A stretch of 64,000 nt of DNA from Methylomicrobium sp051061015. GTDB lineage: Bacteria > Pseudomonadota > Gammaproteobacteria > Methylococcales > Methylomonadaceae. Numbering within the stretch: position 1 is the stretch's first letter; every line of letters begins with the position of its first letter. The stretch covers positions 62,001-126,000 of the forward strand of contig JBPFEG010000017.1 of assembly GCA_051061015.1 (NCBI GenBank), given 5' to 3'. The notes below the pieces were generated by a model. The model was not told where the DNA came from and did no database searches. It saw only the letters and a program-made list of their open reading frames with translations. A program made the position numbers and the translations under genes. Of the stretch, positions 9,037-17,995 are shown in pieces.

Positions 9037-10200
9037 ATGAAAGCAGCCCAGATACATGGTCCTAAAAAGATATCTTATGACACAGTCCCTGATCCGACGA
9101 TTCGCGATGACAGGGATATCATTTTAAAAGTCACCGCGACGGCGATCTGCGGCTCTGATTTACATATGTATTCCGGCGGATTTCCCCAACTGCGCCCGAT
9201 GGTAATGGGCCATGAATTCATGGGAATCGTCGAGGAAGTCGGTCGTGCGGTGAGCCGGCTCAAGCCGGGGAACCGTGTGGTGATCCCCTTCCCGATTGCC
9301 TGCGGAACCTGCTTCTTCTGCGCTCATCATTTGCCCGGCCACTGCGAAAATTCGAATCCGGATCATTATGGTCCAGAAGGCGGTTTATTGACCGAAAAAG
9401 GCGGCGGTATATTCGGTTATTCCGATTTGTACGGCGGCTATGACGGCGGCCAGGCGGAGTATGCGCGAGTTCCCTATGCTGATTTTGGCGCCCGCCTGGT
9501 TCCGGAAAACCTGACCGATGAACAGGTTTTGTTTCTGACCGATATTTTTCCGACCGGCTACACGAGTATCGATTGGGGCGAGGTCAAGGGCGGCGAAAGC
9601 GTGGCGATTTTCGGTGCGGGCCCGGTCGGTATTATGGCGGCCAAAAGTGCAGGATTACGAGGCGCCGGCAAGGTGATTGTCGTGGATATTCTGGAGTATC
9701 GGCTGGAAAAAGCCAGAGCCGCGGCAGGGTGTGAAACTGTCCAGTGGAACGATGATGCGAAAGACGTCGTCGAACAAATCCGCTCAATGACGAATGGGCG
9801 GGGCGCGGACGTATGCGTCGATGCGGTCGGTTTCGAGCCGGGCCGCTCGGTGCTTGAAAAGGCGAAAGCCGCGATCAATCTGGAAGTAGGATCGACAAAA
9901 GTGCTGGAAGCCTGCATGAGCGCGGTCCGGCGCGGCGGCATCGTGTCGGTGCTGGGCGTTTATCCGACTTATTACGATAATTTTCCGGTGGGGCAATTCT
10001 TCGATAAAGGCATTGTGCTGAAAGGCGGACAGGCGCCGGTTCATAAATATATCGACGAACTGATGCAGTATGTCGAACAAGGGAAAGTCAGGCTTGACGA
10101 TATCATTACCCATCGCCTGCCGTTATCGGAAGTCGCGCATGGTTACAAGATATTCCAGGAGAAGGAAGAGGATTGCGTCAAAGTCGTGATGACGCCTTAG
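9037..10200 (+). CDS. Zinc-dependent formaldehyde/alcohol dehydrogenase-like oxidoreductase
   Basis: 387 residues of the medium-chain zinc dehydrogenase family, closest in layout to the glutathione-independent formaldehyde dehydrogenase branch. Catalytic zinc ligands are visible in CGSDLH (about residue 38) and GHEFMG (about 63), the structural zinc loop as CGTCFFCAHHLPGHCE (about 90-105), and the NAD-binding turn as GAGPVG (about 193). Such enzymes oxidise aldehydes or alcohols with NAD. GGAGG sits eight bases before the ATG. In a methylotroph a role in formaldehyde handling is plausible, but substrate assignment in this branch is unreliable and the gene is not beside C1 genes here. Confidence 0.8.
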   Translation: MKAAQIHGPKKISYDTVPDPTIRDDRDIILKVTATAICGSDLHMYSGGFPQLRPMVMGHEFMGIVEEVGRAVSRLKPGNRVVIPFPIACGTCFFCAHHLPGHCENSNPDHYGPEGGLLTEKGGGIFGYSDLYGGYDGGQAEYARVPYADFGARLVPENLTDEQVLFLTDIFPTGYTSIDWGEVKGGESVAIFGAGPVGIMAAKSAGLRGAGKVIVVDILEYRLEKARAAAGCETVQWNDDAKDVVEQIRSMTNGRGADVCVDAVGFEPGRSVLEKAKAAINLEVGSTKVLEACMSAVRRGGIVSVLGVYPTYYDNFPVGQFFDKGIVLKGGQAPVHKYIDELMQYVEQGKVRLDDIITHRLPLSEVAHGYKIFQEKEEDCVKVVMTP

Positions 10201-10539
10201 TACTACAAGTTGTAGGCTCCGACGGAAAAAATTCCCCATTAGAGGTAAAAATCCGAACAGGATCTGGCAGCTTCCAATAAAGTCTCGACGGAATCTTATA
10301 TCGAATGTTCGAGCTCAACCCTGAAGAGCCCTCTCGCTCGATATTTTTAAACGGCAGCACATACCCATTTAAAAGCCGACGTTCGTCCCAAGCGATTGGT
10401 CATCAACCAAGGTAGGGAGGGGCAATGGGGTAGTTCCTAATAGGGGGCCAATACACCGTCTTTTCGGGTGGAATTGCATCTATTCTCCATTTCCAGTATG
10501 AGGCCGAGAGTGCAGGCATCCTGAATGATTTCAAGGCAT
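10201..10539. other. Intergenic region between two 3' ends
   Basis: 339 bases separating the dehydrogenase stop from the decayed arsC. No gene seen. It contains AGTTCCTAATAGGGG at about 10434, which resembles the tandem motif AGTTCCTTTAGGGG at 21235 and may be a related regulator site or chance. Confidence 0.35.
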
Positions 10540-10965
10540 TCATTCGGAGGCCTGTAGTTTTTTGGTTTGCACCAGCACGAACATTTTCAACCGTTCATTT
10601 AATTCCCTGAAGGTGGCATCAAAAAGCATCGGGTTCGTGCGCGTTTTAGGATCGTCAAAATTCCAAAAGATCATTTCCCTGCATTGGGGAAATGACTGCA
10701 CTCTTTCTTCGCTCTGCCACGCAAGGTAATGACAAAGTCAAAAGTTTCATCTTCAAATTCGGATATCGATTTTGACCGCAAGCCTTGCGTCGGGATATTA
10801 AATCGCTCAAGCACTTCAAGCGTACGGGGATCAATGCTTTCTTTCGGGTAAAGTCCCGGCACTGAACACATTAAAATACTCACCCGCCTGTTTTTTAAGC
10901 AAGGCCTCTGCAATCTGAGATCGGGCCGAGTTACCTGTACAAAAGAATAATACGCTTTTTTTCAT
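10540..10965 (-). pseudogene. arsC: Decayed arsenate reductase (low-molecular-weight phosphatase type)
   Basis: Reading the minus strand from the ATG at 10965 gives KKSVLFFCTGNSARSQIAEA, the P-loop CX5R signature of thioredoxin-type arsenate reductases. The frame then closes after SAG. One base of slip near 10860 resumes the family sequence as LYPKESIDPRTLEVLERF and continues to KKECSHFP, and a second slip near 10680 resumes as REMIFWNFDDPKTR and ends in LVQTKKLQASE at a TGA at 10540. Summed over three frames the product is complete (about 140 residues), so two indels have broken it. An intact, different arsC lies 580 bases away in the ars operon. Sequencing error is the alternative but would need two events. 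Confidence 0.75.
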
Positions 10966-11158
10966 AGTGTCTTTTTTCAAATTATAACCATTCAAGATAA
11001 GGTGACTATGACCGGATAAGAACTTTTAATAACGAATCAAACGCCCTCATGCACAATTTGAAACCTCGAATGCAGGTGGATAGCGCGCTTACACTGCCAC
11101 CTACAAGAGCGATCAGGCTAGCGAGCGTAGAATTTGTCATTATTGTTTTATATTTCAA

Positions 11159-11175
11159 CAATTATTGTATAATTG
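11159..11175 (+). promoter_or_regulatory. Probable ArsR operator overlapping the -10 box
   Basis: Perfect palindrome CAATTAT-TGT-ATAATTG ending four bases before the arsR ATG. A TATAAT -10 box lies inside it at 11168-11173, so a bound repressor would block RNA polymerase directly. A possible weak -35 is TTGTTT at 11143. Transcription from this -10 would start at about the ATG, giving a leaderless arsR message. Confidence 0.65.
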
Positions 11176-11179
11176 ATTT

Positions 11180-11518
11180 ATGGATAAGCAAACTGCCACT
11201 ACCTTATTTGAATCGCTGGCTTCTGGCATACGACTGGATGTGTTCCGCCTCTTGGTTAAGCACGCACCCACAGGCCTAGTCGCCGGGGAAATCTCGTCGC
11301 TCTTGTCGGTACCGCCGACCAATCTGTCGTTTCACCTGAAAGCGATGACGCATGCCGGCTTGCTCAACGTCACCCAGGAAGGCCGGTATCAGCGCTATCG
11401 CGCTAATCTGGCGCTGATGCAGGCGTTGATTGATTATCTGACCGCCGAATGCTGTTCAGGTCAGGCCGAGAGCTGTTTTGATACGCCTTCGGCAAAGGCC
11501 TGCTGCGACGCTAATTAA
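11180..11518 (+). CDS. arsR: ArsR family arsenic-responsive repressor
   Basis: 112 residues with the winged helix-turn-helix of ArsR/SmtB proteins (LFESLASGIRLDVFRLL at residues 9-25, then the recognition region VPPTNLSFHLKAM). The usual ELCVCDL metal site of E. coli ArsR is missing; instead cysteine pairs lie at the C-terminus (ECCSG, SCF, ACCD), the pattern of AfArsR-like repressors that bind As(III) through C-terminal cysteines. It opens the ars operon and presumably represses it through the palindrome at 11159. No Shine-Dalgarno precedes the ATG, in keeping with a leaderless start. The next gene begins 27 bases downstream. Confidence 0.9.
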   Translation: MDKQTATTLFESLASGIRLDVFRLLVKHAPTGLVAGEISSLLSVPPTNLSFHLKAMTHAGLLNVTQEGRYQRYRANLALMQALIDYLTAECCSGQAESCFDTPSAKACCDAN

Positions 11519-11545
11519 TTCCTAACCACTCATGATTGAACCCTT

Positions 11546-12025
11546 ATGAATGTATTGTTTTTATGTACCGGCAATTCCTGCCGGTCTCTGATTGGCGAAG
11601 CCACTTTCAATCATCTGGCGCCCGAAGGTTGGCATGCACTCAGTGCCGGCAGCAAGCCATTAGGACGATTAAACAGCCGGGCAGTCGCTTTGCTTGAAGA
11701 AAAAGGGATATCCACTGAGGGCTATTACAGCAAATCTTGGAATGATTTACCGTTAACCCCAGATATTGTCATTAGCGTCTGTGGTAATGCCGCCAACGAA
11801 TCCTGCCCTGCTTACTTAGGCCCAGTTTTACGCAGCCATTGGGGCGTGGAAGACCCTGCGCATGCTGAAGGAACCGAAGAAGAAATCAAGGCGGCTTTTG
11901 AGACCGCTTATGGCATTTTGTGTCACCGCATCGAGCAATTTCTGGCGTTGCCGCTGGTTGAATTGCAAAACGACCCTGTTCGCCTGAAAGCGGAACTGGA
12001 CCGCATTGGTAATCTGGTCCCCTGA
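11546..12025 (+). CDS. arsC: Arsenate reductase, low-molecular-weight phosphatase family
   Basis: 159 residues. The N-terminus NVLFLCTGNSCRSLIGEA holds the nucleophilic P-loop CX5R, and the later cysteines in VISVCGNAANESCP match the resolving cysteine region of this family. The enzyme reduces arsenate to arsenite in the cytoplasm, with glutaredoxin or thioredoxin as electron donor. Second gene of the operon, between arsR and arsH. It differs from the nearby broken copy in the loop (CRSLIGEA against ARSQIAEA) and belongs to a different subfamily, so the two did not arise by a recent tandem duplication. Confidence 0.9.
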   Translation: MNVLFLCTGNSCRSLIGEATFNHLAPEGWHALSAGSKPLGRLNSRAVALLEEKGISTEGYYSKSWNDLPLTPDIVISVCGNAANESCPAYLGPVLRSHWGVEDPAHAEGTEEEIKAAFETAYGILCHRIEQFLALPLVELQNDPVRLKAELDRIGNLVP

Positions 12026-12056
12026 ATTTTGATCAACCCTCCGAGTACCTTTCTCC

Positions 12057-12779
12057 ATGGCTGATCCGTTGACCGATTTACCCAATATCGAGCGCGACCT
12101 GTTCCGCATTCCCGATCCGGTTCGGCTGCGTCCAGAAGTGCCTTCCACACATCCGCCGCGCTTCCTGCTGTTGTATGGCTCTTTGCGGGCGCGCTCCTTC
12201 AGCCGGTTGCTGACGGAAGAAGCGGCCCGGTTGCTGCGCGCGATGGGCGGCGAAGTACGGATCTTCAACCCCAGCGGTCTGCCTCTGCCCGACGATGCGC
12301 CGGAGAGCCATCCCAAGGTCGTCGAACTACGGGAACTGACCCAGTGGGCCGAAGGGATGGTGTGGTGTTCGCCGGAGCGGCATGGGGCCATGACCGGAAT
12401 CATGAAGGCGCAAATCGATTGGATTCCGTTGTCGATCGGCGCCATTCGTCCCACGCAGGGGAAAACTTTGGCGCTAATGCAGGTTTGCGGCGGCTCGCAG
12501 TCCTTCAACGCCGTCAATCAGATGCGCGTTCTGGGGCGCTGGATGCGCATGCAGACGATTCCCAATCAATCGTCGATCGCCAAGGCCTTTTTGGAATTTG
12601 ACAACCACGACCGGATGAAACCCTCCGCTTATTACGATCGGGTCGTCGACGTGATGGAGGAGCTGTTCAAGTTTACGCTGCTGACCCGTGACGTAGCGCC
12701 TTATCTGGTGGACCGCTACAGTGAACGCAAGGAAAGTGCCGAAGCACTGTCCCAGCGGGTGAATCAAGCGGCTATTTAA
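12057..12779 (+). CDS. arsH: ArsH organoarsenical resistance flavoprotein
   Basis: 240 residues of the NADPH-dependent FMN reductase fold. The sequence LLLYGSLRARSFSRLLTEEA (about 37-56) is the ArsH FMN-phosphate loop and PERHGAMTGIMKAQIDWIPL (about 105-124) is the hallmark segment of ArsH. ArsH oxidises trivalent methylated or aromatic arsenicals to the less toxic pentavalent form, and it can also reduce quinones or iron. It follows arsC by 31 bases and precedes arsD. The mapping to ArsH rather than a general FMN reductase is secure from both motifs and context. Confidence 0.92.
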   Translation: MADPLTDLPNIERDLFRIPDPVRLRPEVPSTHPPRFLLLYGSLRARSFSRLLTEEAARLLRAMGGEVRIFNPSGLPLPDDAPESHPKVVELRELTQWAEGMVWCSPERHGAMTGIMKAQIDWIPLSIGAIRPTQGKTLALMQVCGGSQSFNAVNQMRVLGRWMRMQTIPNQSSIAKAFLEFDNHDRMKPSAYYDRVVDVMEELFKFTLLTRDVAPYLVDRYSERKESAEALSQRVNQAAI

Positions 12780-12836
12780 TCGGCTCGGCATCCTTTTGTT
12801 TGTAACCATTATTTTGACTTTCAGTGGAGAATCCCC

Positions 12837-13199
12837 ATGAAAACGATCCAAGTATTCGATCCCGCCTTGTGCTGCAGCACCGGCGTTTGCGGCGTGGACG
12901 TCGATCAACAACTCATTGATTTTTCCGCCGATGTGGAGTGGGCTAAACAAAATGGTGCCCAAATCGAGCGTTTCAATCTGGCCCAGCAACCCATGGCCTT
13001 CGCCGAAAACGCCATCGCAAAAGCCTTTCTGGAACGTTCGGGCGCCGAAGCGCTGCCATTGATTTTGGTTAACGGCGAAGTCGCTTTAGCCGGCCGTTAC
13101 CCCAATCGGAATGAGCTGGCCCGCTGGGCCGGGATCAGCAAACCCGTGATTGAAATCAAGGCCGCGGGCGGGTGCTGCAGCGGCAGCAGTTGCTGTTAA
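12837..13199 (+). CDS. arsD: ArsD arsenic metallochaperone
   Basis: 120 residues with the conserved CCSTGVCG motif at residues 12-19 (the three cysteines that carry As(III)) and a C-terminal CCSGSSCC. ArsD binds arsenite and hands it to the ArsA ATPase, raising pump affinity; it is also a weak repressor. GGAG precedes the ATG. The ArsA gene follows by 20 bases, the normal arsD-arsA pairing. Confidence 0.93.
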   Translation: MKTIQVFDPALCCSTGVCGVDVDQQLIDFSADVEWAKQNGAQIERFNLAQQPMAFAENAIAKAFLERSGAEALPLILVNGEVALAGRYPNRNELARWAGISKPVIEIKAAGGCCSGSSCC

Positions 13200-13219
13200 A
13201 AAATAGCGGAAAGATCACC

Positions 13220-14985
13220 ATGGCTGAGCTGAAATTTCTCGACCACCCGCCGCGCTTTTTGTTTTTTACCGGCAAAGGCGGCGTCGGCAAGACCTCGATT
13301 GCCTGCGCTACGGCGATCCAGCTGGCCGATGCCGGTCGCCGAGTGCTGCTGGTCAGTACCGACCCCGCTTCCAATGTCGGGCAGGTGTTCGGGATCACAA
13401 TCGGCAACCAAATTACCGCGATTCCAACCGTGCCTGGCCTTGCGGCGCTGGAAATCGATCCACAGGCCGCCGCGCAAGCCTACCGCGACCGGATCGTCGG
13501 TCCGGTACGCGGCGTACTGCCGGAAACGGTCGTGAAAGGCATCGAAGAACAGCTGTCCGGCGCCTGCACGACCGAAATCGCGGCGTTCGACGAATTCACC
13601 GCGCTGCTGGTCGATTCGGAGCTGACTATTGGTTACGACCATATCGTGTTCGATACCGCGCCGACCGGCCATACGATCCGCTGCTGCAACTGCCCGGGGC
13701 CTGGAGCGGCTTTCTCGAAGAAGGCAAAGGCAATGCCTCCTGTCTCGGACCCTTGGCCGGCCTGGAAAAACAGCGCGCCCAGTACAAATCCGCGGTCGAG
13801 GCGTTGGCCGATGCGAAGCGGACGCGCTTGATGCTGGTGGCCCGCGCCCAGCAGGCGACCTTGCGGGAAGTCGCGCATACCCATGAGGAACTGGCCGCGA
13901 TAGGGCTTTCTGAGCAGTATTTGGTTATCAACGGCATTCTGCCGGCCAACGAAGCCGAAAACGATCCCTTGGCGGCCGCCCTTCAGAAACGCGAGCAAGC
14001 TGCCCTGAAGGCTATTCCGGCGGTATTGCGGGAGCTTCCTTACGATCAGGTGATGCTCAAGCCATTTAATGTGGTCGGGATCACGGCGTTACGGCAACTC
14101 CTGGTCGACTGGCCTTCGGCGGTTGAGGTGACTGTCGAGGCGCCGATCAAACTCGTTGCACCCGACTTGGCGGACCTGGTCGATGACATTGCCCTGGATC
14201 AGCATGGATTAGTGATGCTGATGGGCAAAGGCGGCGTCGGCAAGACGACGTTGGCCGCGGCGATTGCGGTCGAATTGGCCTGTCGCGGCCTGCCGGTGCA
14301 TCTGACGACGTCGGACCCGGCCGCGCATTTGACCGAAACCCTGAATGGCACGGTTAAAAATCTGGCGGTCAGCCGTATCGATCCCCGCGTCGAAACCGAA
14401 CGCTACCGGCAGCATGTTTTAGAAACTAAGGGTGCCAAGCTCGATGCGCAGGGACGCGCCTTACTGGAAGAAGACCTGCGTTCGCCTTGCACCGAGGAAA
14501 TCGCCGTGTTTCAGGCTTTCTCGCGGATCATTCGCGAAGCCGGCAAACAATTTGTGGTAATGGACACCGCGCCGACCGGCCATACCCTGCTGTTGCTCGA
14601 TGCGACCGGCGCCTACCATCGGGAAATCAGCCGCCAGATGGGGAACAAGGGCTTGCATTACACCACGCCGTTGATGCGGCTGCAGGATCAGAAACTGACC
14701 AAGGTGCTACTTGTTACGCTGGCCGAAACCACCCCGGTACTGGAAGCGGCCAGCCTTAAAGCCGATCTCAAACGGGCCGGGATAGAACCTTGGGCCTGGA
14801 TCATCAATAACAGCGTTGCGGCAGCCTCCGCCAGATCGCCCTTGCTGCGGCAAAGGGCTGTGAATGAGCTCCGGGAAATTAATGCGGTGGCCGGTGATCA
14901 TGCAACGCGTTATGCGGTCGTTCCGCTGCTCCAACAAGAGCCTGTGGGCGTCAGCCGCCTGCTGGAATTGGTCGGCGAGAAATAG
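13220..14985 (+). pseudogene. arsA: ArsA arsenite-stimulated ATPase, broken by a one-base frameshift
   Basis: Two homologous ATPase halves are present, with P-loops GKGGVGKTS (about 13271) and GKGGVGKTT (about 14224) and both DTAPTGHT signature motifs. Frame 1 runs from the ATG at 13220 to GHTIR at 13681; it then turns to nonsense and stops at 13831. The rest (LLQLPGAWSGFLEEG onward) is in the next frame and continues to 14985. Adding one C in CGCTGCTG near 13681 restores about 588 residues, the normal ArsA length. ArsA drives arsenite export with ArsB-type pumps. All else looks intact, so this is a recent mutation or a base-calling error in a GC-rich repeat. Confidence 0.85.
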
Positions 14986-15043
14986 GATCCCGATCGTCCA
15001 CCAGCCCGTCAAACATTTATCGCTTTATTCAAGGTGCAAATTC

Positions 15044-16141
15044 ATGAACACCCACAATCTTCATACCTCAGGGCAGCCGCATGATTATGCTGACAGCGGC
15101 CTGCGCCCCCGCTTATCCTTTCTCGACCGGTTTTTGACGCTATGGATTTTTATCGCGATGGCGATCGGTGTCGGAATTGGCTTTGCTTTTCCTGCCGAGA
15201 TTGACCGGTTCAATCGTGCGGTTTCTGTTGGAACCACGAACATTCCGATCGCTATCGGCTTGATTCTGATGATGTACCCGCCATTGGCCAAAGTGCACTA
15301 CGAAGAGCTCGGCGATGTGTTTCGGAACTGGAAGGTGCTGGGCCTGTCGCTGCTGCAAAACTGGTTGATCGGACCGGTACTGATGTTCGTGCTGGCGATC
15401 GTGTTTCTGCGCGATTATCCGGAGTACATGACCGGGCTGATCCTGATCGGCTTGGCGCGTTGCATCGCAATGGTGATCGTCTGGAACGAACTGGCGCGCG
15501 GCGATAACGAGTATGCGGCGGGTCTGGTCGCGTTCAACAGCGTATTCCAGGTGCTGTTTTACAGCGTCTATGCCTGGCTGTTCATCACTGTGCTGCCGCC
15601 GATGTTCGGCCTCCAGGGCAGTCTGGTTCCGGTCACAATCGGCGAGATTGCGCAAAGCGTGTTCATCTATCTCGGCATTCCGTTCATTGCGGGTTTCCTG
15701 ACGCGCTTGGCATTGGTGAAGGCGAAGGGCAAAGACTGGTATCAGGAACGTTTCATTCCGAAAATCGGCCCGATCACGCTGATTGCGCTGTTGTTCACGA
15801 TCGTGGTGATGTTCTCGCTGAAAGGTGAATTGATCGTGCAGCTACCGTTGGACGTGGTCCGGATCGCGGTGCCGCTGTTGATTTATTTCGTGGTGATGTT
15901 TCTGCTCAGCTTCTTGATGGGCAAAGCGATCGGCGCGGACTACGGCAAAACCACCACGTTGGCATTCACCGCCGCGAGCAACAATTTCGAACTGGCCATT
16001 GCGGTGGCTGTGGCGGTGTTCGGTCTGAAAAGCGGCGCCGCGTTCGCGGCGGTGATCGGGCCGTTGATTGAGGTGCCGGTGATGATTGGGCTGGTGAATG
16101 TGGCGTTCTTTTTTAGAAAGCGTCTCTTTGCTGCACCGTAG
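15044..16141 (+). CDS. acr3: ACR3 family arsenite efflux transporter
   Basis: 365 residues with about ten hydrophobic helices. Family features include the cysteine in GLARCIAMVIVWNELARGD (about residues 130-148), which in ACR3 proteins is essential for arsenite transport, and TTLAFTAASNNFELAIAVAVAVFG near the end. ACR3 exports As(OH)3 from the cytoplasm. I take the ATG at 15044 (MNTHNLHT); the open frame starts earlier inside arsA, but that part is not ACR3-like. It ends the ars operon. ACR3 normally works without ArsA, though arsDA-acr3 operons are known, so loss of arsA need not abolish efflux. Confidence 0.92.
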   Translation: MNTHNLHTSGQPHDYADSGLRPRLSFLDRFLTLWIFIAMAIGVGIGFAFPAEIDRFNRAVSVGTTNIPIAIGLILMMYPPLAKVHYEELGDVFRNWKVLGLSLLQNWLIGPVLMFVLAIVFLRDYPEYMTGLILIGLARCIAMVIVWNELARGDNEYAAGLVAFNSVFQVLFYSVYAWLFITVLPPMFGLQGSLVPVTIGEIAQSVFIYLGIPFIAGFLTRLALVKAKGKDWYQERFIPKIGPITLIALLFTIVVMFSLKGELIVQLPLDVVRIAVPLLIYFVVMFLLSFLMGKAIGADYGKTTTLAFTAASNNFELAIAVAVAVFGLKSGAAFAAVIGPLIEVPVMIGLVNVAFFFRKRLFAAP

Positions 16142-16159
16142 ATAGCGAGGGACCCACGA

Positions 16160-16606
16160 CTGCTGGAACAGTACCTGCATGAACATATACCGCTCTCGCA
16201 GAGCATGCAAATCAGTGTGCTTGAAGCGAACGAGGAACGTGTAATTCTGCAGGCGCCCTTGGCGCCCAACATCAACCACACCGAATCGGTCTTCGGCGGC
16301 AGCGCTTCCGCGGTGGCCACCCTGGCGGCCTGGTCCTTGATCCATGTCCGCCTGAAGCAGGCCGGCGTCGCCAGCAGTATCTTGATTCAGAACAATAATA
16401 TCAGCTACGGAAAGCCCATTCATGGCACGTTTACCGCACGCTCGTTTTTAGCTCAGCCAGAAGCTTGGGAGGTTTTCATGCGCACGCTCTTGCGCAGAGG
16501 CCGTGCAAGAATCGCGGTGTCTTCTGTCCTGGAATACGAGGATCAATTAGCCGGAAATTTTATAGGGAACTTCGTGGCGATCGGTAAAAATTTAACCCTG
16601 CGTTAA
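16160..16606 (+). CDS. YiiD-C-type thioesterase domain protein with unclear start
   Basis: Hotdog-fold putative thioesterase; the diagnostic segment is NINHTESVFGGSASAVATLAAW followed by SSILIQNNNISYGKPI. Family similarity extends upstream of the first ATG (16205): the codons from 16160 read LLEQYLHEHIPLSQ, which is standard N-terminal sequence for this domain. No ATG, GTG or TTG opens that part; only CTG at 16160 or 16163 is available, nine or more bases after GAGG. The frame is also in phase with the acr3 stop codon at 16139. Either a CTG start is used or the gene has lost its start. I place the start at 16160 provisionally. Substrate unknown; the link to arsenic is by position only. Confidence 0.6.
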   Translation: MLEQYLHEHIPLSQSMQISVLEANEERVILQAPLAPNINHTESVFGGSASAVATLAAWSLIHVRLKQAGVASSILIQNNNISYGKPIHGTFTARSFLAQPEAWEVFMRTLLRRGRARIAVSSVLEYEDQLAGNFIGNFVAIGKNLTLR

Positions 16607-16814
16607 ATTAGAATTCATCAAAGAATTAATTGATTCTCCAACGATGGCTATCCGGACTTACCTGCTATTCACTAACAAATGCTGACTTACTCCTTCTGTC
16701 CGAGGTGAGACCGTCAGTGTCAGGTCTATTTTAAACTAAAATATAAATCCGTCAGATCAGGTCTAGTTTTACAATTAAAACTGACAGGTCTCGAACTTAT
16801 TAAAGAGATTCTAT
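16607..16814. terminator. Convergent spacer with hairpin and repeated CAGGTCTA motif
   Basis: Between the 3' ends of the thioesterase gene and minus-strand telA. AGTTTTA (16765-16771) and TAAAACT (16776-16782) form a 7-bp AT-rich hairpin, and CAGGTCTA-TTTTA sequence occurs twice in tandem (about 16720 and 16758). It probably serves as a bidirectional transcription end; no strong GC stem is present. Confidence 0.4.
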
Positions 16815-17969
16815 TTAACTGGCGGACCTTGCAGACGCGGCAGCCAAGGTCTTGCGCAGTTCGGTTTCACATTGCTCCAATTGGGCGACCGCTTCCCGGC
16901 GCATTTTCTTGCCCTGGTCGGCAATCTGCAGGCTTTCCTCGATCGTCGCGATCAACGCGTCATTGGCTTTTTTAACCGTTTCGATATCGAACACGCCGCG
17001 CTCCAGCTGTTTGCGGGTTTCGGCATTGGCCTGCTTCAGGCTTTCGGCATTCGCGGCCAACAGCTCATTGGTCAGGTCGGTCGCCGCCTTGACCGTCTCG
17101 GCCGCTTGCGAGGAACGGTAAATAGTCACTGCGGTCGCCAGCTGCTGGCGCCAGAGCGGCACCGTGTTCACAATCGTCGAATTGATCTTGTTGACCAGGC
17201 CCTTGTCGTTCTCTTGAACCAGGCGGATGCCGGGCAGGCTTTGCAGCGATACCTGCCGGGTCAGGCGCAGGTCATGCACGCGCCGCTCCAGATCGTCGCG
17301 CGCCGCACGCAGATCGCGCAGAGCTTGCGCGGCGATCACTTCGGCGGTGGTTTCGGCTTTTTTGGCCTGTTCCGGAATGATCACTTCGTCCAGTTGGCGC
17401 AGTTTCTCCTCGCCCGCCGCGATATAATCCTCCAGCGTGTGGAAGTAGTTCAGGTTGGCCTGGTAGAGCTTGTCCAGCGAGACAATGTCAGTCAGCAAAG
17501 CGGTCTTGTGCCGCTCCAGCTTGTCGGTGATCATATCGATCTGCTTGCGCACTTCTTCGTATTGCTGCAGGAACTTGACGATCGGTTTGGTCCTGCCCAG
17601 CAGCTTGTCAAAAACACCCTGCTTTTTGTTCGGATCCAGATTGTCGACCTCGAAGCCGCGCAGCGTCGCCACCATTTCGTTCAGATCCTCGCCGGCCGGC
17701 CCGATATCCTTGTTTTTGACCCCGTCGAGCATGCGGTCGGAAATCGTGGTCAGCTGTTCCTGCGCCTTGCTGCCGAAAAAAAGGACCGATTGCGAATTGC
17801 CGACGTTGATCTCATTCAGCAGTTGCTGCACGCGCACCTGCTTCTCCGCCGACGCCTGAGCAAGCGAGGGCATTTCGGCAGTGACGCCGGGAACAATTTC
17901 CTTAAGCGCGGCGCTGTCGGCCGTGCGTGTGGTCGCTTGAGTTGTCTCGGAAGCCTGCTGTTCATTCAT
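16815..17969 (-). CDS. telA: TelA family toxic anion resistance protein
   Basis: 384 residues, almost wholly alpha-helical with long heptad stretches (residues about 110-380). Family signatures include SVLFFGSKAQEQLTTISDRML (about 58-78) and DIGPAGEDLNEMVATLRGFEV (about 87-107), and LRLTRQVSLQSLPGIRLVQEN in the middle. TelA/KlaA proteins are linked with tellurite and other toxic-anion or antibiotic stress, usually next to xpaC as here; the biochemical action is not known. It starts 26 bases after the xpaC stop, so the two form one minus-strand operon. Confidence 0.9.
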   Translation of the reverse strand: MNEQQASETTQATTRTADSAALKEIVPGVTAEMPSLAQASAEKQVRVQQLLNEINVGNSQSVLFFGSKAQEQLTTISDRMLDGVKNKDIGPAGEDLNEMVATLRGFEVDNLDPNKKQGVFDKLLGRTKPIVKFLQQYEEVRKQIDMITDKLERHKTALLTDIVSLDKLYQANLNYFHTLEDYIAAGEEKLRQLDEVIIPEQAKKAETTAEVIAAQALRDLRAARDDLERRVHDLRLTRQVSLQSLPGIRLVQENDKGLVNKINSTIVNTVPLWRQQLATAVTIYRSSQAAETVKAATDLTNELLAANAESLKQANAETRKQLERGVFDIETVKKANDALIATIEESLQIADQGKKMRREAVAQLEQCETELRKTLAAASARSAS

Positions 17970-17995
17970 TATTCAATCCTCTTGGGTTGACGGAA

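Noticed and set aside
8949..11040. AACTTTTAAT-A/G-ACGA-A/G-TCA occurring at about 8949 and 11021
   Set aside because: Two AT-rich matches of 19 bases with two mismatches in unrelated contexts; likely chance.
16872..17990. 372-codon plus-strand frame opposite telA
   Set aside because: Antisense to telA, which shows full family motifs; no ribosome site or domain.
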